DNA from: Actinobacillus capsulatus DSM 19761 | GTDB taxonomy: Bacteria > Pseudomonadota > Gammaproteobacteria > Enterobacterales > Pasteurellaceae | DNA: 64,000 bases | Direction: 5' to 3' | NCBI RefSeq assembly: GCF_000374285.1 | Contig: NZ_KB893932.1 | Coordinates: 62,001-126,000, forward strand | Shown: positions 49,903-62,400 of the stretch, piece after piece | How positions within the stretch are numbered: the first letter of the stretch is position 1 | Layout of the letters: every line of letters starts with the position of its first letter | Translations under genes and position numbers: made by a program | Notes under the pieces: generated by a model | What the model was told of the DNA's origin: nothing | Database searches by the model: none | What the model saw: the letters and a program-made list of their open reading frames with translations, nothing else

Positions 49903-51450
49903 TTAGTTTACTTGAATATCGCCCGTTTTAGCATGAACATCAATTCGGTTGGCACTGGTTTGGCTTTTATCTAAGTTGACTATATCCGCTTTGATTTGTA
50001 GCGTACCGCTTGCAATATTTTTGCCATTTAACACCGCTTGTTGGCGTGTGCTAATCTGAATATCCTTACCATTATCCGCTTGTGGCGAGAGCTGACGAGC
50101 TTCACCTTGCGCCGTCTGCTGAATCTCTACGCCGGCAGCAATCAGTGACGATTCACTTGCTTCCACTCGATCGGCATCAAAACTGATTTTTCCTTTCGTA
50201 ACAGTTTCACCACTTTGACGAATGCCATTTGCCGCACGTTGTTGGATATTGCCTTGTCGCGCCACAATTGAGCCGTGTTGTTGGATATCCGCTTGGCTAG
50301 TTAAAACGATATTGCCTTGCTTAGTTTCCAGTTTTCCGTGGTTTTCAATCCCTTGTTTTGCACTTAACTCTGCTTGGTTTTCGCCGCTCATCAAGCCTTG
50401 GTTAACAATACGTCCTTGCGAATCAATTTTGATATTTTCGCTGCTTGCGCCGATATGACCGGCATTACGTACGCCTAAGCCTTGTTCCGTACCGATAAGA
50501 TGTACTTTACCGGAATACATGCCGCCCAATTCGCTAATATCTAATGCATATTGCGGAGCCGCATTGGTTGCAGGTGTTTGGGCACTTTGTTTGGCAGTGT
50601 TGATAATTTGTAAGTCACTATCCGAGTCGGCTGCCGTGCGAGCTTTTACCGTATTTTTACCGGTGACTGCCGTGAGCTTTTTCTTACTCCATACGCCAGC
50701 ATTGATTTCGATTTCTTTAGTAATAATATCGGTGTAGTCCACTCGGCTATTATCTAAGCCTTTGCCAGATACTTTTACTTTACCCTTTTCCACCGCAAAG
50801 CTGTCTAAATTGCCTTGTTTGATTTGCGGTTTACCGGTGGTTAAGGTAGCTCTATCCGAATTAATGATGCCACAGCCTTCGCAATGTAAGCCACTTGGGT
50901 TGGCAATAATTACATCCGCTTTTTTACCCGCCACTTCCACATAGCCTTTTAATACACTCGGATCATTCGAGTTGACTTCGTTTAAAATTACTTTCGCTTC
51001 ACCACGGGCTAAGTAAGGGTTGCCTTGAATCATCCCGGCTTGTTGCGTTTGGGTTTGAGTACGGCTGTTATTTAAAATCGCCTCCTTGGTATCCACATCA
51101 AATTTACTGTATTTATTATGTGAAAGCCCTTTGTCATTCGGGGTTTGAATATTGACCTGCGGTAAGCCGTTCGCCGTTTTTAATACTATCGGTTGTGCCT
51201 GTTTCGGGGCGCTTTTATCCGCTTGAATAACTAATTCCGCCAGTGCATTTTCCGAGAAGCTGACAAAGCCTAAAGCGCAAAATAAGCTAAAGGTAAGCGG
51301 TCGAATTTTGCAAAAAATTGACGAAATTAGCCCGCTTGTTGAACTTGCAGAAGCTTCGCCACCTTTACCTTCAGATTTGGCTAACTCAGACACCACCACA
51401 AGGCGTTGTAGCGTTTTACTAAAAATGACTCGGAAAGATTTTTTATTCAT
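49903..51450 (-). CDS. CdiA/FhaB N-terminal secretion-domain part, truncated by TAA
   Basis: The first 515 residues of a TpsA exoprotein. The long extended signal peptide (MNKKSFRVIFSKTLQRLVVV ... SFSENALA) is followed by the two-partner secretion (TPS) domain with NPYL and the NPSGL motif. A cysteine pair (HCEGC) occurs within it, as in HMW-type adhesins. The gene ends at TAA 49903 with no natural C-terminus, while the following sequence continues in frame for about 8.6 kb. The truncated piece could still be exported by the TpsB upstream. It starts 53 bases after tpsB. Confidence 0.85.
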   Translation of the reverse strand: MNKKSFRVIFSKTLQRLVVVSELAKSEGKGGEASASSTSGLISSIFCKIRPLTFSLFCALGFVSFSENALAELVIQADKSAPKQAQPIVLKTANGLPQVNIQTPNDKGLSHNKYSKFDVDTKEAILNNSRTQTQTQQAGMIQGNPYLARGEAKVILNEVNSNDPSVLKGYVEVAGKKADVIIANPSGLHCEGCGIINSDRATLTTGKPQIKQGNLDSFAVEKGKVKVSGKGLDNSRVDYTDIITKEIEINAGVWSKKKLTAVTGKNTVKARTAADSDSDLQIINTAKQSAQTPATNAAPQYALDISELGGMYSGKVHLIGTEQGLGVRNAGHIGASSENIKIDSQGRIVNQGLMSGENQAELSAKQGIENHGKLETKQGNIVLTSQADIQQHGSIVARQGNIQQRAANGIRQSGETVTKGKISFDADRVEASESSLIAAGVEIQQTAQGEARQLSPQADNGKDIQISTRQQAVLNGKNIASGTLQIKADIVNLDKSQTSANRIDVHAKTGDIQVN

Positions 51451-51503
51451 GATGTTATTCCTTTAATAAATTCTTGTAATACGTAATCTGCGATAAGCAT
51501 CAG

Positions 51504-53258
51504 TTAAAAACTGTAACCGATATTAAAACCAGTCACATGTTTAGAGGTTCTAAATCCTTCCGGATGGCGCATTGGTCTGCCGACAAAATAGTCGTAATAA
51601 AACCCTTTCCAACCACCTCGCAAGCCAATTACCGTCCCCATTAAATGGTGACCTAAACGAGAATTGCCGTCTAAGCCGGAGACTCGTCCACCGTCTAATC
51701 CCCAATAAAACCAGTGTCCACGATTGCCCACATTCCAACTCAATTCATTACGCCAATACCAGCCTCGTTCACCCGACAGCGATAATTCACCATCAAAACC
51801 ACGTACACTATGACGACCACCGATACTAATACGGTCTTGGGCAATTAACGGCGTTTTATTCCATTGTGCATTGACGCTTGTATGAAATTGCCAAGCTTGT
51901 CCTTCTAATTCAAACGGCTTCTTATAATCGATAGAAGCGGTGACGATTTTAGGGCGGGACGTCCCCTCGTTGTATGCTTCTTCTGGAGCGCTGATTGCAC
52001 CTCGCACGCCGGTACCACGCTTAAAGTGCATATCCAGTTCTAAAATGGCATTCCCTACATATTCTTTATGCTCAATGCCAGCTTCCCAACCTGCCATTCG
52101 GCGGTGTTGTACTTCCACTTCCGCATTATCCACAAAGTTTTTAGAACTACGAGACCAAAATCCACCGGAAAGTGTGGTCTTACGTACCGCATCTCGATAT
52201 AGCACACGAGAGAGCGTTAACTTATCTGTTTCACTTTCGCCGGCATATAGATAATTTTCAAAAGCACCAAACACTTGTTGGTGATAACGGTTACTCGAAT
52301 GGTTGGCAGTTAGCTGCCAATAACCGAAAGGAATGGAATAATAGAAAGAAAGGTTACGGCTGGCACGCTTCCCCTCATCATCCGAATGACGTTTGATGCT
52401 ATGGGTAAAGCTGGTATAGAAAAGGTCGTTTGCCGAAAAAATATTATCCCAAGATAAGGTTGCCGATGCCTGCCATTTACCGGTTGAGGTCGAGCCGGAA
52501 TCCTCTAAACCGAGATTAAGACGAAACGGAATCGCTTGAGCATAACTGATTTTTAAATCGCTTTCGCCGACTTGACTGCCTTCGCCTTCACTCGGCAAAA
52601 TTTCAATATTGGCATCTGCTGTCGGCACGCGCTTTAAGTTCTCTAACGATTGTTCAATATCACGTACATTTAAAATATCGCCTTTCTCAAACGTTAAACC
52701 GGTCAGCGCATGTAACGGGGTAAAGCGAGGCACGATGCCACTATCCGCCACCAATGTATGACGTATCTTGCCCGCAATCACGGTCAATACTAAATCGCCG
52801 GATCGTAAATCCTGTTCCTGTGTCACAACGCGTGTGGTCACATAACCTTTTTCAATAATATTATTCTGCGTTTGCTTCATTAAAATGCCGAGACCTTCTC
52901 CACCTAAACAATGCGGTAAAGTCAGTTTTAAATCAGCAACGGCTTTATTAAATGCCCATTGAAATTGACTAGATTGATTTGATGCTTCAGCAGAATAATC
53001 TATTAAAGAAATACGATGAATAGGATAACAAGGCGATTCGTCTGTCGGAATCTGTAAATGACTTTCTTGACGAGTATCCATTCGGATATCGGCTTGCGGG
53101 GTAAATTGCGCTTCTCGTTGCTGCGCTTGCTGTTGCTGGCGTTGCTGTTCCACAGCATCCAAATCATTTAAGACCGGATCGATTGTGGGAGCAGCGAAGG
53201 TAAATAAGGGAAAGGTAAGAAAAGAAGAATAAATTAGAGGTTTTAAATTTAAAGACAT
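51504..53258 (-). CDS. TpsB outer-membrane transporter (ShlB/FhaC family)
   Basis: The outer-membrane pore that secretes the CdiA/FhaB protein. The 584-residue product has a signal peptide, an N-terminal Gln-rich helix/linker, POTRA domains near residues 75-230 (LTLPHCLGGEGLGILM, GYVTTRVVTQEQDLRSGD) and a beta-barrel. The barrel carries the family motif HSVRGFDGE near residue 475 and ends in aromatic phenylalanine (NIGYSF). It is complete and lies just upstream of its TpsA partner, as in CDI loci. Confidence 0.9.
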   Translation of the reverse strand: MSLNLKPLIYSSFLTFPLFTFAAPTIDPVLNDLDAVEQQRQQQQAQQREAQFTPQADIRMDTRQESHLQIPTDESPCYPIHRISLIDYSAEASNQSSQFQWAFNKAVADLKLTLPHCLGGEGLGILMKQTQNNIIEKGYVTTRVVTQEQDLRSGDLVLTVIAGKIRHTLVADSGIVPRFTPLHALTGLTFEKGDILNVRDIEQSLENLKRVPTADANIEILPSEGEGSQVGESDLKISYAQAIPFRLNLGLEDSGSTSTGKWQASATLSWDNIFSANDLFYTSFTHSIKRHSDDEGKRASRNLSFYYSIPFGYWQLTANHSSNRYHQQVFGAFENYLYAGESETDKLTLSRVLYRDAVRKTTLSGGFWSRSSKNFVDNAEVEVQHRRMAGWEAGIEHKEYVGNAILELDMHFKRGTGVRGAISAPEEAYNEGTSRPKIVTASIDYKKPFELEGQAWQFHTSVNAQWNKTPLIAQDRISIGGRHSVRGFDGELSLSGERGWYWRNELSWNVGNRGHWFYWGLDGGRVSGLDGNSRLGHHLMGTVIGLRGGWKGFYYDYFVGRPMRHPEGFRTSKHVTGFNIGYSF

Positions 53259-53439
53259 AAAGAACTGATTAAAAAATAATTAAAACTGATCGGATGAGTC
53301 TATACAATTCAATATAGATCGTAAAGCATATTTACATATCTACGCCATTTATATTCTTTTTATATATTTTTAGAAATAAAAATCTATCCCTACTTATATT
53401 CATTATCTTTCTTATTTTATAAACTCAGACCCCAAAAAA

Positions 53440-53461
53440 AATGCGACCCGAAGGTCGCATT
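53440..53461 (-). terminator. Terminator of the trimeric autotransporter
   Basis: aatgcgacc (53440-53448) pairs with ggtcgcatt (53453-53461), loop cgaa. On the minus strand a run of seven or more T follows. It lies 25 bases past the adhesin stop. The remaining part of 53259-53485 is AT-rich and probably holds the tpsB promoter. Confidence 0.85.
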
Positions 53462-53485
53462 TATTCATTTGTTTAGGCTAATTAA

Positions 53486-56400
53486 TTACCATTGGTAACC
53501 TACACCTACACCACCAGAGTAGTGACCAGCACTGTTTGCAGTACCATTCACTTTAAGGATAACTTTACCGTTATCACTTGCTCTTGAGTAGCCTACCGCT
53601 ACTGCAGATGCGCCGCTATAAGCGCCACCTGCTACAGCAACCATTGATTTACCCGGAAGCATTACTTGTGGTAATGATGAAGCTGCCGCTGAGTTCGCAC
53701 CGATACCACGAACACGTTTATCTAATTTAGATACACGGTTATCAATGTTCGCTACGTTTTGTGCAACACTTCTTAACTGACGTACGTTTACAGCGTCGTT
53801 ATCAGCTTTACCATCTGCTACGTTGTTAATACGTATTTCAGATTTACCGTCTGCGCCCGTTACTTTGATTGCAGAACCGTGTTCATCTTGTACCGTACCA
53901 ACTGTTGCAGTGTTACCGTCTTTGCCTACAGTGACTGTGTCAAATGTCGGTGTTGCTGAAGTTGCAATTGCAATATTTGAACCATCTTGAGTAATCTCGA
54001 TGTTATTGCCTGCTTTCACGCCCACTGTATCGCCCATCGCAACGTTAGATTTCGATGCGCCAGTCACTTTACCAGTTGATCCTTCAACTGTGCCAGCTTC
54101 AATGTTCCAACCTTTCGCAACGTCATTTTGTAAGTTCGTTACGTTTTGGTTAGTTGCATGTAATTGGCTACCGTTTACAGCGTCCGTACTTGTTGCACTT
54201 ACTTCACCCGCTTTCACGTTAGTAACTTTGTTACCACCGTTATTTAAACCATTGCTGGTTAAATTCACGAGTGAATCAGCGAAGCTTACGCCTTTCTCGG
54301 ATACTTTCGTACCGCCGGCTGTTAAGCTACCGTCTTTGCCTAAATCAACATCCTTGTTTAAGCCCACTGTGAGTGAACCATTAGTTACGGTTGTAGTTAC
54401 ATTACCGTCACCTTTCACTTGGATTGTTTTACCAAGACTTTGTTTCACTTCAGTGCCATTGTCATCTGCTAAACCGAAACCACCGCCTTGCTCTGCGTCT
54501 GTTACGCTAGAGATAGCTGTTTGGAGGTCACCGATATTCGCAGCATTCTTCAATGTATCGCCTTTCGCATCTGCAAGTTTAGTACCACCTAAACCACTTT
54601 CTACGTTAGTGATTTGTTTGTTACCTGCATTGATGCCGGTTTCTGCAGAGATTTTCACATCACCCGCAGTTAAGCCGTCTTTCGCTAATGAGACTTTATC
54701 ACCAACTTTCACACCGTCATTGTTCATGATAGTGTCGCCAGCTTTAATGCTACCGTCTTTACCTAAGTCAACATCTTTCGCTAAGCCAACAGTTACGTTT
54801 GTGCCATCGTTATTAATTTCGATGTTCTTACCGTTTGCAAAGTTTACAGTGTCACCCGGTTTAACGTTAGTTGAAACATTACCGTTAGTTTGAATGTTCC
54901 AGCCTTTATTAGCCACTTCGCTTACTGCATATAATTGGCTACCGTTTACTGCATCAGTACTTGTTGCATTCACGTCACCAGCAGCTACGTTAATAACTTT
55001 GTTACCGCCGTTATCTAAGCCTTTAGTAGTTAAGCTTACTGTATTACCACCGTTTGCCGGAGTAATCGTTAAGCCGTTACCTTCAACTACTGACTTATCA
55101 CCACCTGCGTTAGTAAATGTTGCGCTCGTTAAATCCGTTAACGTTCTCGCCATCTTAATGATGAGTGCGCCATCTACGTTATCAACACGTAAGTTCTTAT
55201 CAGTAACATCTGCCGCAGTGCTTAAGTTACCTTTAATAGTTAACGTTTCGTTAAGTTTCTTAGTAACTACTTTACCGTCGTCACCTACGAATTTTAAGCC
55301 ATCGTTAAGGGTTGCAACTTCTTCCTGCTCACCATTTGGTGTTTCATAAACGATACGAGTTTTCGTTTCGCCATCTTTACCATCAACACCTGGTTTGCCT
55401 TGCTTAACAGTAATTGTGCCGTTAGAACCGTCTTTACCATTGATACCGATTGTGCCGTTTGCACCATCTAAACCAACACCGGTTTTACCGTCTTTACCGT
55501 TAACTGCAATTGCACCGTTGCCGTCTTTACCATTGATTGATACTGCATCTTGGCCATTTTCGCCTTTAATGCTGATACCATCTTTACCGCTGATAGAAAC
55601 GCCATCTTTACCGTTTTCACCTTTAACAGTGATGACGCCAGGCTCTTTATCGTTACCCACTGTTACGTTGTTAGTTAAGCCGATTTGAAGTGCTTTCTTA
55701 CCGTCTTTTTCAATAACTTCAGTTTTCACGCTACCGTCACCAATAACAGTAACTGTTTTACCTAAATCCGCTTTAACGTCGTTGTTATTTTCATCAGTTA
55801 AACCAAAACCACCGGTTGTCGCGTTAGTTAAGTTATTTACTGAATCTTTTAAGTCACCTACATTAACTGCGTTAGTTAAAACATCACCTGTTGCATTTGC
55901 AAGGTCGACTTTATCACCGTTACGGTTTACTAAGCCGCTTGTTACATTAGTAATTTGGTTATTACCATTGTTTAAGCCCTTATCAGTTAAGCTAACAGTC
56001 TTAGCTGCATCAGCACCTTTGATAGTTAAACCGTCTTTGTTAATTACAAGTTGGTCATTAACATCGTTACCAAATGTTGCTGTCGTTAAGTTAGTTAAGT
56101 TTTGTGCTAGTTTAACGATTAAGTCGCCACCTACGTTATCAACACGGATATTTTCAGCTGTTGCCGTATCAGCTTCAGCTAATCCGCCTTTAATGGTTAA
56201 GGTGCTATTTAGTTTCTTATCAATTACTTTGCCGTCGTTACCTACGAAGCTTAAACCGTCATTTAAGGTTGAAACGTTATGTTTAGTACCGTTTGCATCT
56301 GTATAAACGATACGAGTCATACCGTCTTTACCGTTTGCACCATCAGTACCGTCAACACCTGCTGCACCTTTCTCTACAGTAATTGCACCGTTAGAACCGT

Positions 56401-59400
56401 CTTTACCGTTGATACCGATTGAACCGTCTTTACCGTTTAAAGTAACGCCAGTTTTACCATCTGCACCTTTAACGCCGATTTCACCATCTTTACCGTCTTT
56501 ACCACCAACTGTTAAGTTGTTGTTTAACGCGAAGGTTACGTTATTCGCATCTTTAGTGATAACGATGTTGCCATCTGTATTCGCTAAATCTACGGTTGCA
56601 TTTGGCGTTACAGTCGTTTGGTTATTACCGTTATTAACTGTTAATTTCCAACCTGCATTTGCAGTTGCATTTACACGCTCTAATTGGTCTTTATTCACAG
56701 CATCTTTGCCGTCTTTACCATCAGCAACGTTAGTAATACGACCATCTTCTTTAAATGATACGCCGTCTTTACCGTCTGCACCTTTCAACGTTAAGCCGTT
56801 TTGACCATCTGCACCACGAGTGCCAACGATAGACATACCATCTTTGCCGTCTTTCGCAAATTTAACTTCTGCATCCTTACCGTCTTTACCGTCAACGATA
56901 ATACCAGAGAAGGTTGGACGTTCTGCAATAACGATATTTAAACCTTTATCGCTTTCACGAACACCTACGTTACGATCTGACGCTGCATTTAAGCCAGCTT
57001 CAGTGTTGATACCACCTTTAATCGCTAAAGTATCGTTTAGTTTCTTAGCAATTACTTTGCCATCGTTACCAACGAAGTTTAAGCCATCGTTAAGTGTCGC
57101 AACTTCTTCTTTATCGCCGTTTGGTTTTTCGTAAACGATACGTGTTTTGCTTTCGCCATTTACGCCATCGTTACCATCAAGACCTTTAGCACCTTGAGCA
57201 ACAGTAATATTTGCGCTTGCATTTTTACCGTCTTTGCCCGGAGCACCTGTTAAGCCGATAGAACCGTCTTTGCCGTTTAAAGTCACGCCGGTCGTGCCGT
57301 CTTTACCTTTAACACCAATAGAACCATCTTTACCATCCTTGCCATCTTTACCAGGACCACCAACGGTTAAGTCGCTGTTAAAGCCGAAGGTTACGTTATT
57401 ACCATCCTTAGTAATAATGATGTTGCCATCTTTATTTGCTAAATCTACTGTCGCATTTGGCGTTACAGTTGATTCATTTGTACCATTATTAGTTAATTTC
57501 CAACCTGCTTTCGCTGTTGCATTAACTTTTTCTAATTGGTTTACATTTACGGCATCCGTACCGTTTAAGCCAGCTTTTACATTAGTAATTGTGTTATTAC
57601 CGTTGTTTAAGCCTTTACCTGTTAAGCTTACTGAATCACCTGCTTTAGGTGTAATCGTTACACCATTACCACCGATAATTGTGTTGTTGCCAGCAGCATC
57701 TGTAAAGTTAGCGCTTGTTAAATCCGTTAACACTTTCGCCATCTTAACGATCAATTGACCGCCTTCATTATCAACACGTAAGTTCTTATCAGTTACTTCA
57801 GCAGTTGAAGTTAAGTTACCTTTAATTGCTAAGGTTTCGTTTAGTTTCTTAGCGATTGAAGTTCCTTTATCGCCTACAAAATGTAAGCCGTCTTTAAGGG
57901 TTGCAACTTCTTCTTTCTCACCATTCGGTTTTTCGTAAACGATACGAGTTTTGCTTTCGCCGTCTTTACCATCGTTGCCATCAATGCCTTTCGCACCTTT
58001 CTCAACTTTGATTGACGCTTTACCTTCTGCACCATCTTTACCGTCTTTGCCGTTTACACCGTCAACGCCGTTAAATACGATTGCATCTTTAGTAATTGTT
58101 GTACCATCTTTACCATCTGCGCCTTTAACACCGATAGTTCCGTCTTTACCATCCTTGCCATTTACAACTACATCGCCTTCTAAAGCAACAACTAATGCTT
58201 TATCCGCTGCGTCTGCTGTAACAGTAACACCGTCTTTACCTTTAATTTGGATAGTCTTACCTAAGTCTTGTTTAACTTCAGTACCTTTATCATCTTTTAA
58301 GCCAAAGCCGTCTGTTGTAATGTTTTTAACGGTTTCTTTTAAGTCACCTACGTTTACAGCATTTGTATCAACTGCATTTGTAAGATCTGCTTTGTTACCC
58401 GTTGCATCAGTTAAACCGCTTGTTACGTTAGTAATTTGGTTATTACCGTTATTTAAACCTTTATCAGTTAAGCTAACTGTGTTTTCAGGTTTATCTGCAG
58501 AGATAGTTACACCATCTTTACCTACAACCGTCTTATCTGTTGCTGTATTACCAAATGTTGCAGTTGTTAAGTTAGCTAAGTTTTGTGCTAATTTCACAAC
58601 TAATGCGCCATCTTGGCTATCCACACGCACGTTCTCTGAACTTGCTGCCGCGTCGTTTGCTAATGAACCTTTAACGGCTAATGTGTCGTTAAGTTTCTTA
58701 GCAATCTTGTCGCCTTGGTTACCGATAAAGTTTAAGCCATCGTTAAGGGTTGCAACTTCTTCTTTAACTGGTTGACCATTATCGTCTTTAGTTTCATAAA
58801 CGATACGAGTTTTGGTTTCACCTGGTTTGCCATCAAGGCCTGGTTTACCGTCTGCAACGCTGATATTAGCGCTTGCACCGTCTTTACCATCAGTACCACG
58901 AGGGCCTGTTAAACCGATTGAACCGTCTTTACCGTTTAGAACAACTGATGAACCGTCCTTACCGTTAACACCGATTTGACCGTCAACACCATCTTTACCG
59001 TCTTTGCCATCTTTACCTACAGTGAGGTTGTTATTTAAAGCAAAAGTAACGTTGTTATCGGTTGTACCTTTAGTAATTACGATATTACCGTCTGTGTTAT
59101 TTAAGCTTACGTTGCCTTGAGGACCAACATTCGTTGAATTAGCACCGTTAGCAGAAATATTCCAACCTGCGTTTGCTGTTGCATTTACACGCTCTAACTG
59201 GTTAACGTTTACTGCATCAGTACCGTTTTTACCTTCAGCAACATTAGTAATTGTGTTATTACCATTGTTTAAACCTTTATCGGTTAAGCTAACTTTATCA
59301 CCTGTATTTGGAGTGATTGTTACGCCATTACCACCGATAGTTGTGTTGCTATCTGCAGATGTGAAAGTTGCGTTAGTTAAATCTTTTAACTCTTTCGCCA

Positions 59401-62400
59401 TCTTGATGATTAATTCACCTTTCTCGTTATCAACACGTAAGTTCTTATCAGTTACATTAGCATTTTCATCTAAGTTACCTTTAACTGCTAAAGTTTCGTT
59501 TAGTTTCTTAGCGATCACTTCGCCTTTATCACCAACGAATTTTAAGCCATCGTTAAGGGTTGCGACTTCTTCAGTAGTTGTTTTACCGTCTTTAGTTGTT
59601 TCATAAACGATACGAGTTTTACCATCCTTGCCATCAACGCCCGGTTGACCGTTTTTAACCGTAATCGAACCGTTTGCACCATCTTTGCCGTTTAAGCCGA
59701 TTGTGCCGTCTTTACCGTTGATAGAGACGCCATCTTTACCGTTTTCACCTTTAACAGTGATTACGCCAGGTTCTTTATCGTTACCAACTGTTACTGTGCT
59801 ATTTAAGCCGATTTGTAATGCTTTACCGTTGCCATCCGTAACAACTTGTGCATTCACACCATCTTTACCAGTAACTTTAATTGAAGTACCTAAATCCTGT
59901 TTAACTTCATTACCCGCTGAATCTTTAAGACCGAAACCACCGGTTGTTGCATTGGTTAAATCTTTAACCGTATTTTGTAAGTCACCAACGTTTACCGCAT
60001 TTGTTAATGTTGTGCCGTTAGCATCTTTTAATGCAACTTTATTACCATCGTTACCCACTAAACCACTTGAAACGTTCGTAATAATGTTATTACCGTTGTT
60101 TAAGCCGTTTTCAGTTAAGCTAACTGTCTTAGTTGCATCAGCACCTTTGATTGTTAAACCATCTTTGTTAATTACAAGTTGGTCATTCGCATCTTTACCA
60201 AATGTTGCTGTCGTTAAGTTAGTTAAGTTTTGTGCTAATTTAACGATTAAGTCGCCATTTACGTTATCAACACGGATATTTTCCGCTGTTGCCGCCCCCG
60301 CTTCTGCTAATTCACCTTTAATGGTTAAGGTTTCATTTAGTTTCTTAGCAACCGCACCGCCTGTATTTCCTACAAAGCTTAAGCCATCATTTAAAGTAGA
60401 AACGTTATGTTTAGTGCCGTTAGGATCTGTGTAAACGATACGCGTCATGCCGTCTGTACCATTTGCACCGTCTTTACCATCAACACCAACTGGACCTTTC
60501 GCTACAGTAATTGTGGCTTTCACACCATCTTTACCATCAGCACCTTTAGGACCAGTTAAGCCGATTGAACCGTCTTTACCGTTAAGAACAACTGCTGAGC
60601 CATCTTTACCGTTAACACCGATTGAACCGTCTTTGCCGTCTTTACCACCAACTGTTAAGTTGCTGTTTAAAGCGAAAGTAACATTGTTGTTATCTTTAGT
60701 AATAACGATGTTGCCATCTTTATTTGCTAAATCTACCGTTGCTTTTGGTGCTACATTTGAGCTGCTTGTGCCATTAACTGTTAAGTTCCAACCTGCTTTA
60801 GCTGTTGCATTAACTTTCTCTAATTGGCTTACGTTTACTGCATCAGTAGCGTCCTTACCTGCTGCGACATTAGTAATTGTGTTACCGCCATTATTTAAGC
60901 CGTTATTGGTTAAACTTACGGTTTTATCTGTACTGCCGTTAGCCGGCGTAATTGTAATGCCATTGCTATTAATAGTTGTATTTGCATTACCCGCCGTAAA
61001 ATTAGCGCTTGTTAAATCTTTTAATGTTTTCGCTAATTTAACTTCTAATTTACCTTCAGAACCAACTACACCAATATTTTTATCAGATAAGTTAGTTTCT
61101 TCAGCACCGCCAACAATGCTTAATGTTTCACCTAATTTACGATGGACATTAACATTTGTGTTATCACCAACAAAGTTTAAGCCTTTCGCCGTTAAATCAT
61201 TACCTAAGTTAGTAATATTTGTTTTTAAAGTATTGTGTGAAGACTGTAATTGATCTTCTGTTGCAGCTTGACCAGAAACGATATTATTCGGATCAAAAGT
61301 CTTATTCGTTAAACCATTAACTGTACCTTTAGTACCATCAATAGTTACTTTCTTATCACCAGAACCAATATTCACGGTGTTATTTAAATCAAATGTCACA
61401 TTATTATTCGCATCTTTAGCGATTTTAATGTTGCCATCTTTATTGTTTAGACGAACCGTTGCATTTGGTGCAATATTCGATTTTTCATCGTTATTGACCG
61501 CTAAGTTCCAGCCAGCTTTAGCTGTTGCGTTAACTTTTTCTAATTGGCTTACATTTACAGCATCCGTCGCATCTGTACCTGCAGAAACATTCGTGATTTT
61601 GTTGCCACCATTGTTTAAACCATTTTCAGTTAAACTAACATCTGTTTTACCTGGCGCAGCTTTAACTGTTACCCCGCTATTACTAACGGTAGTATTACCT
61701 GTAGTTACAGAACCATCTTTAGTTAAATCTAACGTATTGTTTAAATTAACTTTTACTTTACCGTTATCAACGGTAGTATTGATATTTTTATTACCGCCAA
61801 CAACCTCGATTTTCTCACCTAGTTGTTTAGTAACATTGTTACCGTCTTCGGCTTGTAAACCGAAACCACCGGCTACTTTATTCGATAAGTTTGTAACATT
61901 TTGGTTTGTCGCATAAAGTTGACTACCATTAATCGCCTGTTTACTATCCGCCGAAAGCGTACCGTTTGATACGTTATTCACAACGTTATCACCCAGATCA
62001 ATCGTCGCACCGTTAGCAACGGTTAAACCATTGTTTGCAGTAACATTACTAAAAGTAACATCTTTCTTAGTCGCAATTACAACCGATTTATCATCAGCAA
62101 TTGAAACGTTGATATTATTACCTGCTTTAAAGTTAGCGGTTTTATTTATCGGAGTAACATCTTTCGCTTTTTGACCTTCAACTTGTAATTCCCAACCTGC
62201 TTGAACCGTAGTATTTAGATTGTTAATACTATTTGTATTGTTAGTTACATTTTGGTTAGTTGTATATAATTGGCTACCGTTTACTGCATCTTTACTGTTT
62301 GCACTAACATCACCAGCAGTTACATTTGTGATTTTCTTATCACCTGCATCAATGCCGTTCTTAGTTACTGACGGACCGCCAGTAATAGTTAAACCCTCTT

